Below, in pieces: positions 1 to 12,838 of a stretch of DNA of 64,000 bases. This DNA is from Tillus elongatus. Its lineage: Eukaryota; Arthropoda; Insecta; Coleoptera; Cleridae. Position numbers and translations under genes: made by a program. The notes under the pieces were generated by a model. That model did not search any database. It saw only the letters and a program-made list of their open reading frames with translations, and was not told where the DNA came from. Each line of letters begins with the position of its first letter. Position 1 is the first letter of the stretch. Location: positions 93,073,654 through 93,137,653 of the forward strand of contig OZ023262.1 in NCBI GenBank assembly GCA_964006375.1, in the 5' to 3' direction.

Positions 1-888
1 GTCACCAATATATTACAGAATATTGCGAAAAAATTTTTTAATTAAGTTTATGTAATGGTATGGAAAACGAGAAACATGTTCTTCTAATAAAACACAATAT
101 AGAAGATACAGTCAAGACAAAATGAGCATAGACACTTTTCAAACAGAAACATTCTGGGTTTGATTTTGACATCCCTCCAAAATATCATTTGCTTTGCGTG
201 CACCGTATGATTTGAGATGTGACTTTTATGAAAGGTTTCTTGCACGATATACATGCAACCTATCCCGTAGTGTTGAACCAGCAGCTTTTCGACACTGCTT
301 TTGTCGCCCTATAAATGGTTGCCTAATGGTACCTCTTTAGGCGACACCAAAGAAACTGTGCATTTTTTTGCAAATTCGTTTAGGAAGCCCACTGTCAATG
401 GGGTAATTGGTTTCATCTTGCAGCAGAAGACTATTGTTTTTACTAATGAAAATAAAACGTTTTGCCTTATTAAACGCAAAATGCTATGATGAGAGATTCT
501 TCATTACTTTTTGATCTTTTCACTCTAGTCGAAAACTCTCCAGTCAATACTTAACCTCCAAATAGTTAGAATGCTTATAAATTAAATAATCATATTAAAA
601 AGGTTACACAATTAGTGATGGCTTCTTTATATCCGTTTCAACCAGACCAAAACCAGGTGGGGGAATGAAGGAATGTCCAACCATCGGTAAAATTATTTCT
701 AGACAATTGATATTTTTTTTGCGCCTCTTCTTGAAACCAGTTGGCTAGCCATCACTGGAGTATTTTTGTTTTGGCCGCCACAGCCGTCAGCGAATATATT
801 TATTTTTGTTAGTGTTAGTAAGTTAACCATCGAACAGCTAATGCTATAGCATTAAAAGTTTTCGGGGATTGAATTTTCGCCTTAACTA
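1..888. other. AT-rich stretch, no gene recognised
   Basis: No reading frame here has a recognisable domain; the longest open stretch (301-489, 62 codons) shows no family motif and no splice context. No terminal repeats were found. It probably consists of old repeat or intron sequence. Confidence 0.5.
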
Positions 889-1212
889 TGAAAAGTCTGG
901 ACGCAGCAAGTGCGTTATGATTTGAATTTTCATAAAAATGTTTTAAATAGCAAATATGTGTTTTTTTTAAGAAAGCAAACATCAAATTTGGTTACCAGCA
1001 TAACATATATAATAGAAACAATGTACCATATTTCATGAAAATAACTTTAATATTTGAAAATGTACAAAAAATCTTCGAAAAAAAACTTAACATGTTCCCG
1101 AAAAAACTAGTTTCCTGTCCAACGAACCTTATAGGTTAATAGCAAACTGAGCTATTCAAATTTGCGGCATTCAATCAAAATTCGCTATCATAACGCACTT
1201 GCTGAGTCTCTA
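889..1212. repeat. Helentron-like repeat with a hairpin end on both sides
   Basis: The left edge carries the hairpin ACGCAGCAAGTGCGT (stem ACGCA/TGCGT) followed by a gaattttcat block. The right edge carries the same hairpin inverted (aacgcacttgctga). The interior (tttggttaccagcata, acaatgtaccatattt) is shared with the copies at 20818-21092 and 54768-55010, so this is one member of a dispersed family. No coding capacity. Confidence 0.75.
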
Positions 1213-1452
1213 ATTTATTTTCTTACAAACATGCATTATAATTCCGTTGTCGAAATTCCATACATTTAATGTCAGCTCAGAACTGGTACTGACCGGGGAA
1301 ATCCGTCTGTCAAATTGAGCCAAATCATTGTTTAATATATTTCAACTAAACAGATTTTTCTGGATAACGAACTTATTCAAGCCACTGGGAAAAGAAAGGT
1401 ACTCGCCAAATTTGATCAAAATCGGCCCATTATTTTTTGAGTTATCGATGTG

Positions 1453-1681
<229 letters not shown>

Positions 1682-1682
<1 letters not shown>

Positions 1683-2098
1683 TCTGTAAATTCATGTGTC
1701 ATCGATCTGAGTAATATTTTATCTTTTTGTGGCGAAACTAACAATTTTATGAGAAAATATCGAGACATAAAAAAGTTGCTAAATGAATCCTTCTTTCTAA
1801 ATGATTTTTTTAAATTGAAAACGGTACACACAATAAAAAGTACTGATAAAAAATAATGTAATGGTAGGTTTTTTCACCCTCTTGTGATAACATTATAGGG
1901 TTATAAAATCCTTTTAAAACTGTCATTTTGTTAGCCCTATGCATCTGCAAAATTTCGTTTTTTAAAATTATTCCATAACGGAGAAATTTAATGAAAACTT
2001 TTTTTTTGCCAAAATTTCAAAGGGCTGTAACTTGGAGGAGAAGGGGTTTCAAGAAAAACTTTATAAAAAAGACACCCCTTATTATTTGCCAAAGAATC

Positions 2099-2102
<4 letters not shown>
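1682..2102. other. Unassigned AT-rich stretch
   Basis: No coding motif, no terminal repeat and no structured element seen between two TA tracts. Confidence 0.4.

Positions 2103-2152
<50 letters not shown>
2103..2152. repeat. (TA)n microsatellite
   Basis: About 50 bp of pure TA repeat. Confidence 0.97.
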
Positions 2153-2155
<3 letters not shown>

Positions 2156-2899
2156 TGATACAGACCTGGCACTTATGTTCAATGTGACGTAGGTCGTGCT
2201 CATTTGAAGAATTGTTTTCAAAATTCAAAACTCGCGATCTGCTCACTAGTGAATTTTTATTCCACGAAAATTCACAAAAAAGTATGTTATAAAAGTTCAG
2301 TGGCATAATAAAATATCTCTTTACCACGTTCAAGTAAACGTATAGTCCTACTGACAAAGACGAAGTATTGAATTGCAAATTCAGCAACCACCCCTGAGCA
2401 GACATCTAATTAGTTTGCTCAGCCTTGTATTATGACATTATCAGCGGACTTCTGTCTCCTGCACCACATGAGGACGACGCTATCGTATTTTCGATAAGTT
2501 TGTCGTTTGATTAATCTTGTCGCCACGTCGAGATAAATGCCTTGAAGATGTTCAAATAATGGAGCTCATTCAATTTCAGGGTTTAGATAATAAAGAGTTT
2601 CATATTCTGATTTAGATTTATCACCGACCTAAATAACTTGTTCATAGGAAGACGTGATGAAACATTTTGCAAGATTTATTTTAAAAATTTTAATCCCCCA
2701 AACGTGATAAACATCATAGCTGTAGGTTATTTTTCAAAGAGGATTACTCATGTAAAAAAGTAAGCTAAATAAATGTAAGCTGTGTAAAATTAAATATGAA
2801 TATACGCAGTATGTGCGTTGCGGTTACAAATTTTGAGACATAACACACAATAATTTAGTATTTTCTATCCGGGGTCAGTTTCGATTTTTATATGTTGTG

Positions 2900-2900
<1 letters not shown>
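2153..2900. other. Unassigned stretch
   Basis: No gene or terminal repeat seen. The last 30 bases before the next TA tract (ccggggtcagtttcg) match the sequence that precedes TA tracts in the Helentron-like repeats at 28.2 and 38.6 kb. Confidence 0.4.

Positions 2901-2964
<64 letters not shown>
2901..2964. repeat. (TA)n microsatellite
   Basis: Pure TA repeat, preceded by a Helentron-like repeat fragment (ggggtcagttt). Confidence 0.97.
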
Positions 2965-2965
<1 letters not shown>

Positions 2966-3098
2966 TGTGTCCACGGATTGAGTGTGGGTATAGTACAAGT
3001 GACAAAAAATTCCGAATTAGATTATGATATTCTGGGAATCGCTCCTGCTTTGTCCTAAACTGAGATGTTGAGAAAATGAATAAAATCAATTAATATAC

Positions 3099-4775
3099 AG
3101 GGTGGTTTATAACTGATGTAATAAAATGTATTAAGATACCGCAAAAAGTTATTAACAAAAATTATTTAGAATTGAAATTTATGACAGGCTCTCAATTTTC
3201 AAACTGACCAGCCTACTATGAATTTTTTTAGCTGCGAATCTATTTAAATGACGTTCGTCGGCTTCTGTCATTAGGTGTACTTTAAAAAATACTTGAAACT
3301 GCATTAAAAAAGTCTTTACCATAATTAAACTTGGGGTAGGTTTGCTTTCATCTCAACCAATAAAAAAAGTAAAGTAAACGCACAATTGGACATTCGAAGC
3401 AGTAATTGACGAGTTGCATGGCTACTTGAGCTCTGCCTTGTTGTTAGTTTCCCGGGATACTACTCATTTGGAAAATTGAAATTTCGATTTTATTTGTCAC
3501 GTACGGCAAGCTTCTGTATTTAAAAATGTTAACAACAGAACAAAAAGTGTTTATTGTGCAGTGCTATGGTTTGGGTGAAAAACAATCTTATCAGGGAGTG
3601 ATAATTCCTTGAACGCTGGCCAAATTATTCGGTTTCCGCTAGTGGTGTAAAAACGTTGTTACAAAATTTATGGGAGTGTTTTAAATGTTAAGAAGACAGA
3701 ATCCAACCTCAATGAATAAGACAATGCTGGAGCTGAATTAGCTATGGATTCTGTTAGGTGTTTTCCGAAATTATCATTAAGAAAAAGGGCATTAGAAATT
3801 GGCAATATTAGCAAATCGCATTTGCAACAAATTTATCGTACCAACAAGATGAAATTTTTCAAAGAAAAACTTATACACACTTTGAAAGAAAATGACAAGT
3901 CAAAACGATTAGATTTTTGTTTATGGTACGGCGAGCAATATCTACAAAATCACAATTTTGGCAGAAGTATTATGTTTTCGGACGAATCCACTTTCACCAG
4001 TAATGGGGTGGTAAATTCCCAAAATGCACGGCATTGGTCTACGGGAAATCCAAATTATAGAGTTAATTGCAGAAGACAATGCCATAAAAAAGTAAATGTG
4101 TGGTGTGCTGTTTCTTACACTGGGATCATTGGGCCATATTTTTCTGGGCAGAATATGACCAGTACAGTTATCTGGAAATGCTGGAAAATATTCTTCAAGA
4201 CCATTTGCATAACATGTCACTAGAAGATAGACAGACAGCATACTTTCAGCATGACAGCCACCCAGCATATGCAACACTAATCGTTCGAGAATGGTTAGAT
4301 CGCGAATTTCCTGGGCGGTGGATTGGTCGATATGGGCCAATACCTTGGCCTCCCAGAAGTCCCGATCTTACCATAATGGACTTTTATTTACGCGGCTCCA
4401 TTAAACAACTATCTTGATTTGTTGAAACTGAGGTTGGGAGAGGCAATTGACCGTATTCCAATTCAACATATTCAAAATGCCTACAAAGCATATACTAAAC
4501 GGGCTGAGTTATGTGTATCGGTTGGTGGCAGCACATTTGAATAATTTTTTTATTTTTCGTTGTACGTTTTGATTTTTGTTAGCAATAAACGTTTTGTATT
4601 TTACTAAAAAAATATTATTTAACATTGCATGGTTACTTACTTTGCGCACCTGCATTCATAAAACCACAGGTAAAAAGCTCCATGTTGATAGGGAAAAAAT
4701 GTTAATAATTTATTTGAAAATTCAAAGTAGGATGATCTGGCTGAAAATTGAGAGCCTGTCATAAATTTTAATTGT
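3099..4775 (+). mobile_element. Decayed DD41D Tc1/mariner element, 3' end lost
   Basis: The left end starts TA-CAGGGTGG, the form seen at other mariner-type ends here. A block at 3173-3207 (atgacaggctctcaattttc) recurs inverted at 4741-4772, giving long inverted terminal repeats. The right outer arm is missing: the match stops near 4772 where Helentron-like sequence begins. Between the arms is a transposase pseudogene. Inferred: a mariner copy with about 200-bp inverted ends, truncated on the right. Confidence 0.8.
3526..4544 (+). pseudogene. DD41D mariner-type transposase pseudogene
   Basis: Starts with MLTTEQKVFIVQCYG, the opening of the DUF4817-type helix-turn-helix seen in insect mariner relatives. 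It is soon interrupted and resumes at 3744 with HTH2-like sequence and then IMFSDESTF, which carries the first catalytic Asp. A frameshift near 4170 moves the rest to another frame: FQHDSHPAY (normally QHDGAPPH) and WPPRSPDLTIMDFYL (normally TPLDFYLWG). The second and third Asp are still present with 41 residues between them, hence DD41D. A further shift separates the C-terminal tail ending in GGSTFE. At least four lesions: not functional. Confidence 0.85.
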
Positions 4776-5280
4776 CTCTAAAACTCAAAAATATTGGGCC
4801 GATTTTGATTACAGTTGGTTAGTACCTTCCTTTTGTAAGTGGCTAGGACGTGTTGGTTAGTCAGAAAAATCGGCATACGTTTTCCCGGAAAGTTTTGTGT
4901 TACCTTTAGGGAAAAAATATATCTCTAGAAATAAAAAAGTAAGGGCAACCAAATTTGGTACGCATATTTGCATTATAAAAGGTGAATCATGTGCCAAAAT
5001 CTATGTCTGTAAGTTAAAAGAAAAAAACGTTATCGGCATTTAAAAAAGAAAAATTTGTGCTCTTCCTCAAAACCTCAAAGTCTTGATTTAAAACGTCAAA
5101 ATTGGCAATATATAGGCAAATAACTTAAAATACATATGGGCTATGTAAAGAAAATGCCGCAAGAAGAGCGTTCTACAAACCCTTAAGTTTCAGCATCAAC
5201 CGTCATTGACTTGACATTGTCTTACTAAAATAGACATTCCAGAAAATTCATTTCAAATAGACATTTGCAACGTCCCCAAA
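4776..5280 (+). repeat. Helentron-like repeat, inner block
   Basis: The sequence from attgggccgattttgatt through caaccaaatttggta and the aaacgtcaaaattggcaat block recurs at 24931-25660 (+) and inverted at 55640-56450. It shares no coding domain. It is a fragment of one non-autonomous family. Confidence 0.7.
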
Positions 5281-5665
5281 CTTCTTCTGAGGTTTCTTAT
5301 GGGCAACAGTTGATATATGCCCCACTTCGAGTATAGTGACCTAACAGTTTCTCAACTCTAACCTCATAAAGATTTCTCAAACTCTTCAGGTCTACAGACA
5401 ACATCAGACAGGCATTATAATCGGTAATGTTGCCGGTACATATGTGGCCGCCAGGTTTTAAACAGTGGAGCTGGGCGTGGTTCTTCAACAAGATATTCAT
5501 AAAGAGCGCCTTTACATTAGTCTTACAACTATCACTGGTTATTTAAAAAGATGTTACTAATTAATTATCATCAACTTACAGCTGATCCAACTCCAATCAA
5601 GGACCGTTGAACCTCTGGGTGGCTGCACCTCGTGCTTACTGAAAGAGAAACACACTCGCCTATAT

Positions 5666-5667
<2 letters not shown>
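5281..5667. other. Unassigned; possible 59-bp exon on the minus strand
   Basis: Mostly featureless. At 5580-5638 (minus) a short stretch lies between a pyrimidine-rich acceptor (tttctctttcag) and a gtaagt donor, and one frame reads KHEVQPPRGSTVLDWSWIS. I recognise no family, and it may be chance. Confidence 0.25.

Positions 5668-5738
<71 letters not shown>
5668..5738. repeat. (TA)n microsatellite
   Basis: About 70 bp of TA repeat, followed by gcaccagggcgacacctg. Confidence 0.97.
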
Positions 5739-5742
<4 letters not shown>

Positions 5743-6640
5743 CAGGGCGACACCTGAAACCAACAAAAACAAAAACAAAAACAAAAACAACTTCCTCAAA
5801 ATACAATACAATAAAATTCTGATTTATTCAAACACTGTACGTAACCTACAAAGATGACATAACAAACCAATCGTCAATCACTAGTACACACAATTAGGTA
5901 TTGGCATAAAAATGTAAATCAAATGATCTATAAACAACAGTTAAGTTCTCTAAAACATGTTAACATAGAGTCGATATTGCTCTCTGTGGGTGACTTGAAA
6001 TCTTACTAAGTTACTAAACAGTGGTATATACAAGACGTGCACACACTTACTTCACATACTATAACAAAATAACAGCAAACAAATCCATTCGTTCTCACAG
6101 ATAATGATAACGCTCTGTATAATATAAGAAATCTATTAGCCTAGTTCCCCACATGAATCAAATACTTCTGCATGCTAGATGACAGAGCAACTATATAAAT
6201 ATGTATGTGTAAATCTAACTATCTAATGTTAGATACTTACTCTCTGGTTGTATTAACGACCAGTCATACGATATATAAAATTAAATTAAATTAAGCTATT
6301 AAAATTTGTGAACTATAGGCTATCAATGTCTTTCTTATCTGCTCAAAATAACTAAAATTAACTATCAGAACCACAATCCTGTGTAAAATTTCCGCCGCCT
6401 TCTAGCTGACAAAAGACTACCACAATACTGTCCCAAAACTCCAATTCTCGGGGGACGCCTATACCTCTTCCAAAATGCTGCGACAACGATGTGAAAATTC
6501 GCTACTACGTCTACTTGCCACGACGTCTTGGTATACTACTACGAGTGCTTGGATATGTCTCACCTATCCACTTCAACCAATATGAAATTAATTAAAGACC
6601 AACCTTACTGCCAAACTCTTCCTCAATACCTTTGCATTCA
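5739..6640. other. Unassigned stretch with a short (CAAAAA)n tract
   Basis: 5759-5791 holds five to six CAAAAA units. Otherwise A- and C-rich sequence with no long frame, no terminal repeats and no RNA gene that I can see. Confidence 0.45.
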
Positions 6641-6747
6641 ACCATTAATAACACAGATATCACTGTAATACTCTTACTTGACCCAGGTCCAACTCAAATG
6701 ATTGCTTACAGAATAAAACCAGATGCTAAAACAATACATGGAATAGT

Positions 6748-6925
6748 TCCACCAGGTACCAGAGTATTTATTCTACCTGTTACTGGAAGATATTTCCGTT
6801 TGTTACAAGAAATACGTCCGCCTGTCACTAGATTATATTTCCACCTGTCACCAGAATTCGCCTGCTACCTGAAGTGCTTCCACTTGTCAGGAAATATTCT
6901 ACCAGTTACTAGAGCCCTGCAAAAA
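6748..6925. repeat. Imperfect minisatellite, period about 21-24 bp
   Basis: About eight degenerate units share a core like CCACCTGTCACYAGA followed by an A/T-rich spacer (for example ctacctgttactgga, ccgcctgtcactaga, ccacctgtcaccaga, ctaccagttactaga). A 105-codon frame runs through it but has no domain. Confidence 0.65.
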
Positions 6926-7570
6926 AAACAAAAAAAAACACAAATATAGATGGCCAAACGAAAAACTCATGGCATGTATTACCGCTTAGTACTATAGGGA
7001 GTTGACACGGCGTTATACGACGCCTTTTCGCCGGGCTAGCTCCGCATAGGTTAACCAATTTACTATTGCGTTTACGGCTTATAAGATGGCCTCTATTCCT
7101 GATACAACGGTTGCTTGCATTCTTGACCGCTTCTAAGTTATCTGTCCACAAGATTCCGCAAGTCCTATTTAGACGCCGAATAATCCCCGAACCACATTGC
7201 GTTAGAACTTGCACACAATTCTATATTTCTTGCACTAAATATTGCACCAAAACTACAGCGACCTTTTTACCTACCTCTCCGACTCTCTGCAGTTAACACC
7301 CTTCTTTAATAACTATCGCTTTCCTGCCCATATCGATGTTTTCACACAAGGTAGACTTTCGACAAGGGTATGTTTCTGTCTGTCACACCCGTTACCCCCT
7401 TGTATATGAAGGGGTGACATGCCCATATTGGTCTTGACCACGCCTTCTTGCTCAAAATATACGACAGCCTTCTCTTTTGCCGCATTCTCCGATCTTCGTA
7501 TCTCACATAGTCTTAATGTATAGGCAATACACCTTACATGATGCACATATATCTCACAAAATATGGAGTT
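6926..7570. other. Unassigned stretch beside a mariner fragment
   Basis: Several short frames on both strands, none with a recognised motif. It may be the decayed continuation (minus strand) of the transposase whose DNA-binding part lies at 7571-7792. Confidence 0.35.
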
Positions 7571-7792
7571 TTACATCTTCTTCAACAAACTTGGGTCTTC
7601 TAGGCAGTGGTTTAACGTGTCCATAATCACGAAACTGTGAATGTATCTTAGACACAGTTCCTGGGTTAAAAGGGGCAAATCTGGATGTTTTTCATCAAAT
7701 AGGTTAACAGCTTGTACCTGTGTTCTACACATATCACCATACCCGATCATCATTAATATTTGTCTTCTCAGAGTTTCAGTTAGATATCGCAT
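7571..7792 (-). pseudogene. N-terminal HTH fragment of a mariner-type transposase
   Basis: The translation opens MRYLTETLRRQILMMIGYGD and continues with LFDEKHPDLPLLTQE, the pattern of the DUF4817-type helix-turn-helix that begins many insect mariner-like transposases (an LFNEKHPDRPPIS-like block before the recognition helix). The expected continuation is out of frame (a shift near the LTQ segment), and no DDE/DDD core follows. Role when intact: sequence-specific binding of the inverted terminal repeats. A dead remnant; the exact family is unknown. Confidence 0.65.
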
Positions 7793-8420
<628 letters not shown>

Positions 8421-8581
8421 TCCGAGCGATAACACAAAAGATGCTAAACTGATTTCAATCAAACTTGGAAAAAAATCTTGTTTGGGCAAAAACCGAGGTT
8501 GAGTTCGTTAATCAGCCTTTATGCTCAGGTTTTTCCGGTGGAAAATCGAGAAAACTTTTTGAAAACGCTATAATTTTGTAA

Positions 8582-10040
8582 GTTTTTTTTTTCAACAACA
8601 CACCACGCGGGCTTACAGCCTAAATACTATCGTACCGTGGGTGTCGACAAGGGGAAAAGAGGCAACTTGTTAATTCTGGACTTGAAGGTTAGGAGGTTCG
8701 GGGGAGAAGGAAAAACATGTGGCAGCAAAGAATTCCAAAACTTGGAAGTCCTAGGGACAAAAGTGCGGGCATAACAAGATGTTCTATGTCTGGTGACCTG
8801 GACAGTAAAAGGGTGCATTCGCTCTCTGCCCATGGTAGATCTGGTGGGTGCAGCAGGTGGAGCAACTATGGAAGAAAGCTCCTCTGAGCAGTGCCTGTGC
8901 ATATATGCATATACGTATAAAAGAGCGACAGGTCACCAACGGCACGTCGGTAGGCAAGGGATGGCTGTCTTTGGGTGCGGGTAGGGTCACTGATGAGACG
9001 TATAGCTCTCTTCTGAATGGAGTCCAGGATAGAGAGTGTAGAAGCGGCAGCAGCACCTCAGATGTGGGAGCAGTATTCGAATCTTGGCCTTATTTGTGAT
9101 GTATATAAGACATAGAGATTATCTGGTGAAAAGCATTCGCAAGCCCGGAAGAGGAAACCTAATTTCTTAGCAGCCGCTTCTGCAATTGATGTGACATGTT
9201 GGTACCGATTGAGATTCCGATCCACAGAAATGCCAACAAGTGAAAAGGATTAATTACTTTGAATAACTTGGTTGTTCATTGTGATGGATCTAGGGCTGAT
9301 GTATCTCTTATGAGAAAGAAAGCAAGACTGATATTTGGTGGGGTTGAATTGTACAAGATTTCTACTTCCCAATCTTATATTTTTTGGCGATCTACAGAGA
9401 GAGAACCCTTCATGAGTCAGAGCTCCCCATCTAATTGGGCTAAAGAGACAGGTTTAGAATATTGTATATTTGAGTGAGGGTGCTGTCGTCAGCGTAGCTG
9501 TGAACTGGGTTGGATGTGCTAGAGAGGAGGTCATTGATGTGGAAAAGAAACAAGTAGGCGCTAAAGCTGAACATTGAGGAGCTCCTGCATTAATTGGATA
9601 CAGTCTAGAGGAATGGCCATCCACAACAGCAGAAATGCTCCGGTTGGAGAGGAAATTTGCTGTCCGGGTACAGAGTTTTGGTGGTAGGCCATAGGCCGGA
9701 AGTTTATTAAGCAGCGCTACGTGCCAGACCTGGTCGAGTGCTGTGGATATGTCTAGGGCGACAATCTGGGATTCACCGTGTAGTTCCATAGACTTGTTCC
9801 AATAATGGGTGACAAAGGAAAGAAGGCCGGCAGTTGATTTGCGCTGACGGAATCCATACTGCCTGTCGTGGATTAGACTGTGCTTTTCAAGAAATTTTAG
9901 TAATTCGGTGTTTATATACTTTCCATCACTTTAGAGACGACTGAAAGGAGAGAAATAGGCACGTAGTTGCTAGGAAGCGCTTTGGATCCTTTCTTGGGGA
10001 CGGGTTGTACTCGAGCAGTTTTCCAGTTACTAGGGAATAT
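8582..10040 (-). mobile_element. 5'-truncated Jockey-like LINE, copy 1
   Basis: Read on the minus strand, it begins abruptly within the reverse transcriptase domain (about 10035) and ends near 8582 in a T-run on the plus strand, i.e. an A-rich 3' tail. The last 3' block (cacccacggtacgata) also ends copy 2 at 25915-27785, so both are the same family. 5' truncation is the usual outcome of target-primed reverse transcription. Confidence 0.85.
8640..10035 (-). pseudogene. Reverse transcriptase (LINE ORF2) fragment
   Basis: Conserved RT blocks are visible in order: NWKT followed by VPKKGSK, then IVALDISTALDQVWH (motif A, catalytic Asp kept, usual Lys changed to Thr), SNRSISAVVDGHSS, and a NAGAPQ block in place of NAGVPQG. 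Motif C (YADDST) is readable only in a different frame from motif A. The downstream part (HSLSWTPFRRELYV) is the C-terminal region of Jockey-like ORF2 proteins. Stops and frameshifts throughout; no endonuclease domain because of the 5' truncation. Confidence 0.85.
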
Positions 10041-11463
10041 CATAGAGTATCAGAATAAGTGTAATGAAACTTTACATGTTTCTAAAAAAAGTACAAATTA
10101 ACCTATGTTGTGAATTTTATGTAATTTGGTGCACAATATTTAGAGTTGTTTTTTTAATTAAAAATAAAATCACAAAGACATGCATTGAGACGACTTAGTG
10201 GTTAAAGTCCAATGTCTGACAGACAGAGTAGTTAACTGCCATGCGTATATTGATTAATACAACATGTATAAACCATACATAAACGGTAACCAAACTAAAT
10301 AAATACAAGGCATAAAACATACTACCCGAACCAACAATCATGTAATCTCGGCCGCAATTATGGAAAATGACAGACATGAATATGAAAATTTGACAAGTGA
10401 TTGTTATTTAACTGAGGGACACATTCAATTATTTAAAAAAACTGTATTTGTAGCTTTATGAACGCCCTGAAATACAGTTTTAGCGCAGCATAGATATATT
10501 ATGCTGTCGTATAATAAAGCAGAAATGTGGACAAAATCAAGCCAAGTTTCTATAAAAGTGGTTCTAAAATAATTTCTTTTATCTTTAAACTTAAACATAA
10601 GACGTCATGTAAGACCGAAACAGTCGTGGGATGTGTTTCAATGTATTGGCGGTGGTCAACACACATGTAAAATACGTAGTTCTCGTTTCCTTTGTCAGAT
10701 GTCAGCATCGCTCGGGCATCTTCTTAAAGTGGCACCCCTCCCTAAGGGGTGCGAGGTGCGGGTGATTCTTTAGGCATTTAACCATTAAGCCAGAACAACA
10801 AAATAACTTAAGATGTCTTTAGTCTTTATACGTTATACAATTCATTGTACAAATATACATATCCATACGCATTATATCCTTTACACAAAATGTAAATTAA
10901 ACAACTTTAATTCACTCCTATATCACATAGTTATAGTGTTAAGTGTAAATAGTGTTTGTACATACAAGTAATAGTTCTATAAAAAATTTTATTAAGAAAT
11001 CCGAGAGTGTTAGTATTTTTAACCACCCTTTAAATCAATAAAAGCAAAATAAATCACACAATTAGTGTTGCTGGTTAACGCAATGGTAATTCTACTAATT
11101 GTTACGTATACTTTGAATATAAAATGCCGGGCATGAAGCCGATCTAATGTATCACGTAAACAAAACGTTATTTGACGTATGCGTAGACGACTGAGAGGGG
11201 TCGCGCTTGCCTACTAAGTAGAAGGTTACGCGATCGAATCCAGCTTGATGAATGTATGTTTTTTATGTTTTATTTTGTCGTTTGTAGAAACAGTAGTGCA
11301 CAGATTTTATACGTATTGAACAATATCTTATTTTTTGTTTGCCTAAATATGTTTGTCAGCTTTGAGTTTGAATCTAGAATTGTGTTATTGTTGATATTGG
11401 AAAGACCGGTTTGATTGGGTTGATATAAACAAAATCATACTGGCGATTAATAAGGAAAATAAC
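10041..11463. other. Unassigned stretch with tRNA-like motifs
   Basis: Two places resemble the head of a tRNA-derived SINE: 10189-10240 (acttagtggttaaagtcc, A-box-like) and 11165-11235 (tcgcgcttgcctactaag ... gcgatcgaatcc, B-box-like). Neither folds into a convincing tRNA by eye. No protein-coding signal. Confidence 0.35.
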
Positions 11464-11848
11464 TGCTACGTTTATAATTTGGCAGATACTTTACTTTTCT
11501 TAATATAAACTAAGTTCCCTTCTGGAAATCTTCTATATAACTTTAACGAAATTTGTAATACAAGTTTCTTTTAAAGAGACTTACACTATCTGCAGATACA
11601 GCAAAATTTAGTTCTTTAGCTTCGCAGAAAATTGAGTTTTGGGCGTTTTCTCAAAAGGCGTTAGAACACAAGAGTTTTTTGATAATAGAGAGATAGGAAT
11701 TCTTCAAATGTGCGCTAGGACCTCTAAAATCAATCTTCAAAGTCTTTGTAAGTTTAGAGTATTAACTTTACCATTTTGCCGTATAATAATGTTGTATAAT
11801 TCTTATGAAAATTTGCTACTATAACGCACTTGCTGCGTCCCGAAATTT
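11464..11848 (-). repeat. Helentron-like repeat arm
   Basis: Ends at the right with aacgcacttgctgcgtccc, the inverted form of the family hairpin. The interior (ctttaacgaaatttgtaa, ctgcagatac, ctctaaaatcaatcttcaa) is shared with 22281-23052, 23100-23450 and 31628-31915. Confidence 0.75.
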
Positions 11849-12341
11849 TTTGCCTTTACTGAATGTGGTACATTTCGCTAACATTTCATTTTTTCTATGT
11901 CTATTGATTAATTCGTCGAATTTGATGTCCACAGGAAGGAAACTACCACCCTAAGTTACATTCCAAATGACTCACATAATACGTTTCTACAAAAACGGCC
12001 GGTTTAACTTTCTTAGTAAATCGATTAATAAAATGTCTCTTAAGTAAAATTATATATAGTATAGAATAAGAGTACACTAAAAAACGTGGCTAAATATAAC
12101 GAATATGCGCATTGTTTAGTGGAAAAATTAATTAATAGACACATTACAAAGAAAATGTTAGCGGAATGCACGACATTCAGGAAAGGTAGAATATAGAAAA
12201 CATTATACCTTTTGAACCGCATATCACAAGGGGTCCGAGAGAATTTTTGAGAAAACCGATTTGCAGCTAACTTTTTTAGCAAAAAATAATTTAAGAAATG
12301 TGTAAGGTAATACGTAAGATAAAGATAAAGCCACTGAAATG

Positions 12342-12610
12342 TCTGGTATCTAAGAGATAGGTTGCAAAGATTGTAATCTAAAATAAGTTGGGCAGACTAA
12401 GAGAACCGTTGAGACTAGATTTAGCGAACATATGGCACAGCTGAGATACGGTAGCTTAGTCATGCGTAGAACAGCATATTCGGGATAATCACCACCACAC
12501 TGCTAAAGAAAATCTGAAACTAATAAAAAATGTGAGTGCCAGCGAAGCTAGATCCAAACAAAAGCTCCTTAAACACAGCTCCTCCACTGGTTTGTAGTCA
12601 TCTGTTTGCG
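12342..12610 (+). pseudogene. PLE GIY-YIG endonuclease remnant
   Basis: One frame reads SGI-stop-EIGCKDCNLK-stop-VGQTKRTVETRF and then SEHMAQLRYG. This is the signature order of the Penelope GIY-YIG domain: GIY, a CxxC pair, YIGQT, and a basic stretch with ...TRF.EH. Both signature tyrosines (GIY and YVG) are replaced by TAA stops. After VMRR a frameshift leads to HIRDNHHHTAKENLKLIKN, the usual C-terminal part. Family role: nicking of target DNA to prime reverse transcription. Clearly dead, but the assignment is firm. Confidence 0.85.
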
Positions 12611-12801
12611 CTCTGTCTTTGATGCAGATAAACATTCCGAAACCTCTCAGGTAAAGTGATAAAGGAAGTTCAAAACCTCATCCGGTAACTAAAAGGCAAT
12701 ACACTGATAATTTGCCTGCGATTTAGTCTTCCGCACGGTATCTTTCTTTACCTAAGACTCAGTATAAAAGGTGATGTTAGTAGTGAGTTAGAAATTTTCA
12801 T

Positions 12802-12838
12802 CCTCTGATGTCCCTTTGTTAGTGAAACGATCGTCAGG
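12802..12838 (+). ncRNA. Degenerate hammerhead ribozyme motif (PLE)
   Basis: Reads CCT-CTGATGT ... GTGAAACGATCGTC-AGG. Stem III is the self-complementary ACGATCGT, the cleavable triplet GTC is present and stem I CCT/AGG pairs. The last base of the CUGANGA box is changed and stem II no longer pairs, so it is probably inactive. Same family as 42297-42337 and 42362-42402. Confidence 0.6.

Noticed and set aside
301..489. 62-codon frame as a small gene
   Set aside because: No domain, no splice or start context, and length expected by chance.
8793..9099. Plus-strand frames at 8.8-9.1 kb
   Set aside because: Antisense of the minus-strand LINE reverse transcriptase.
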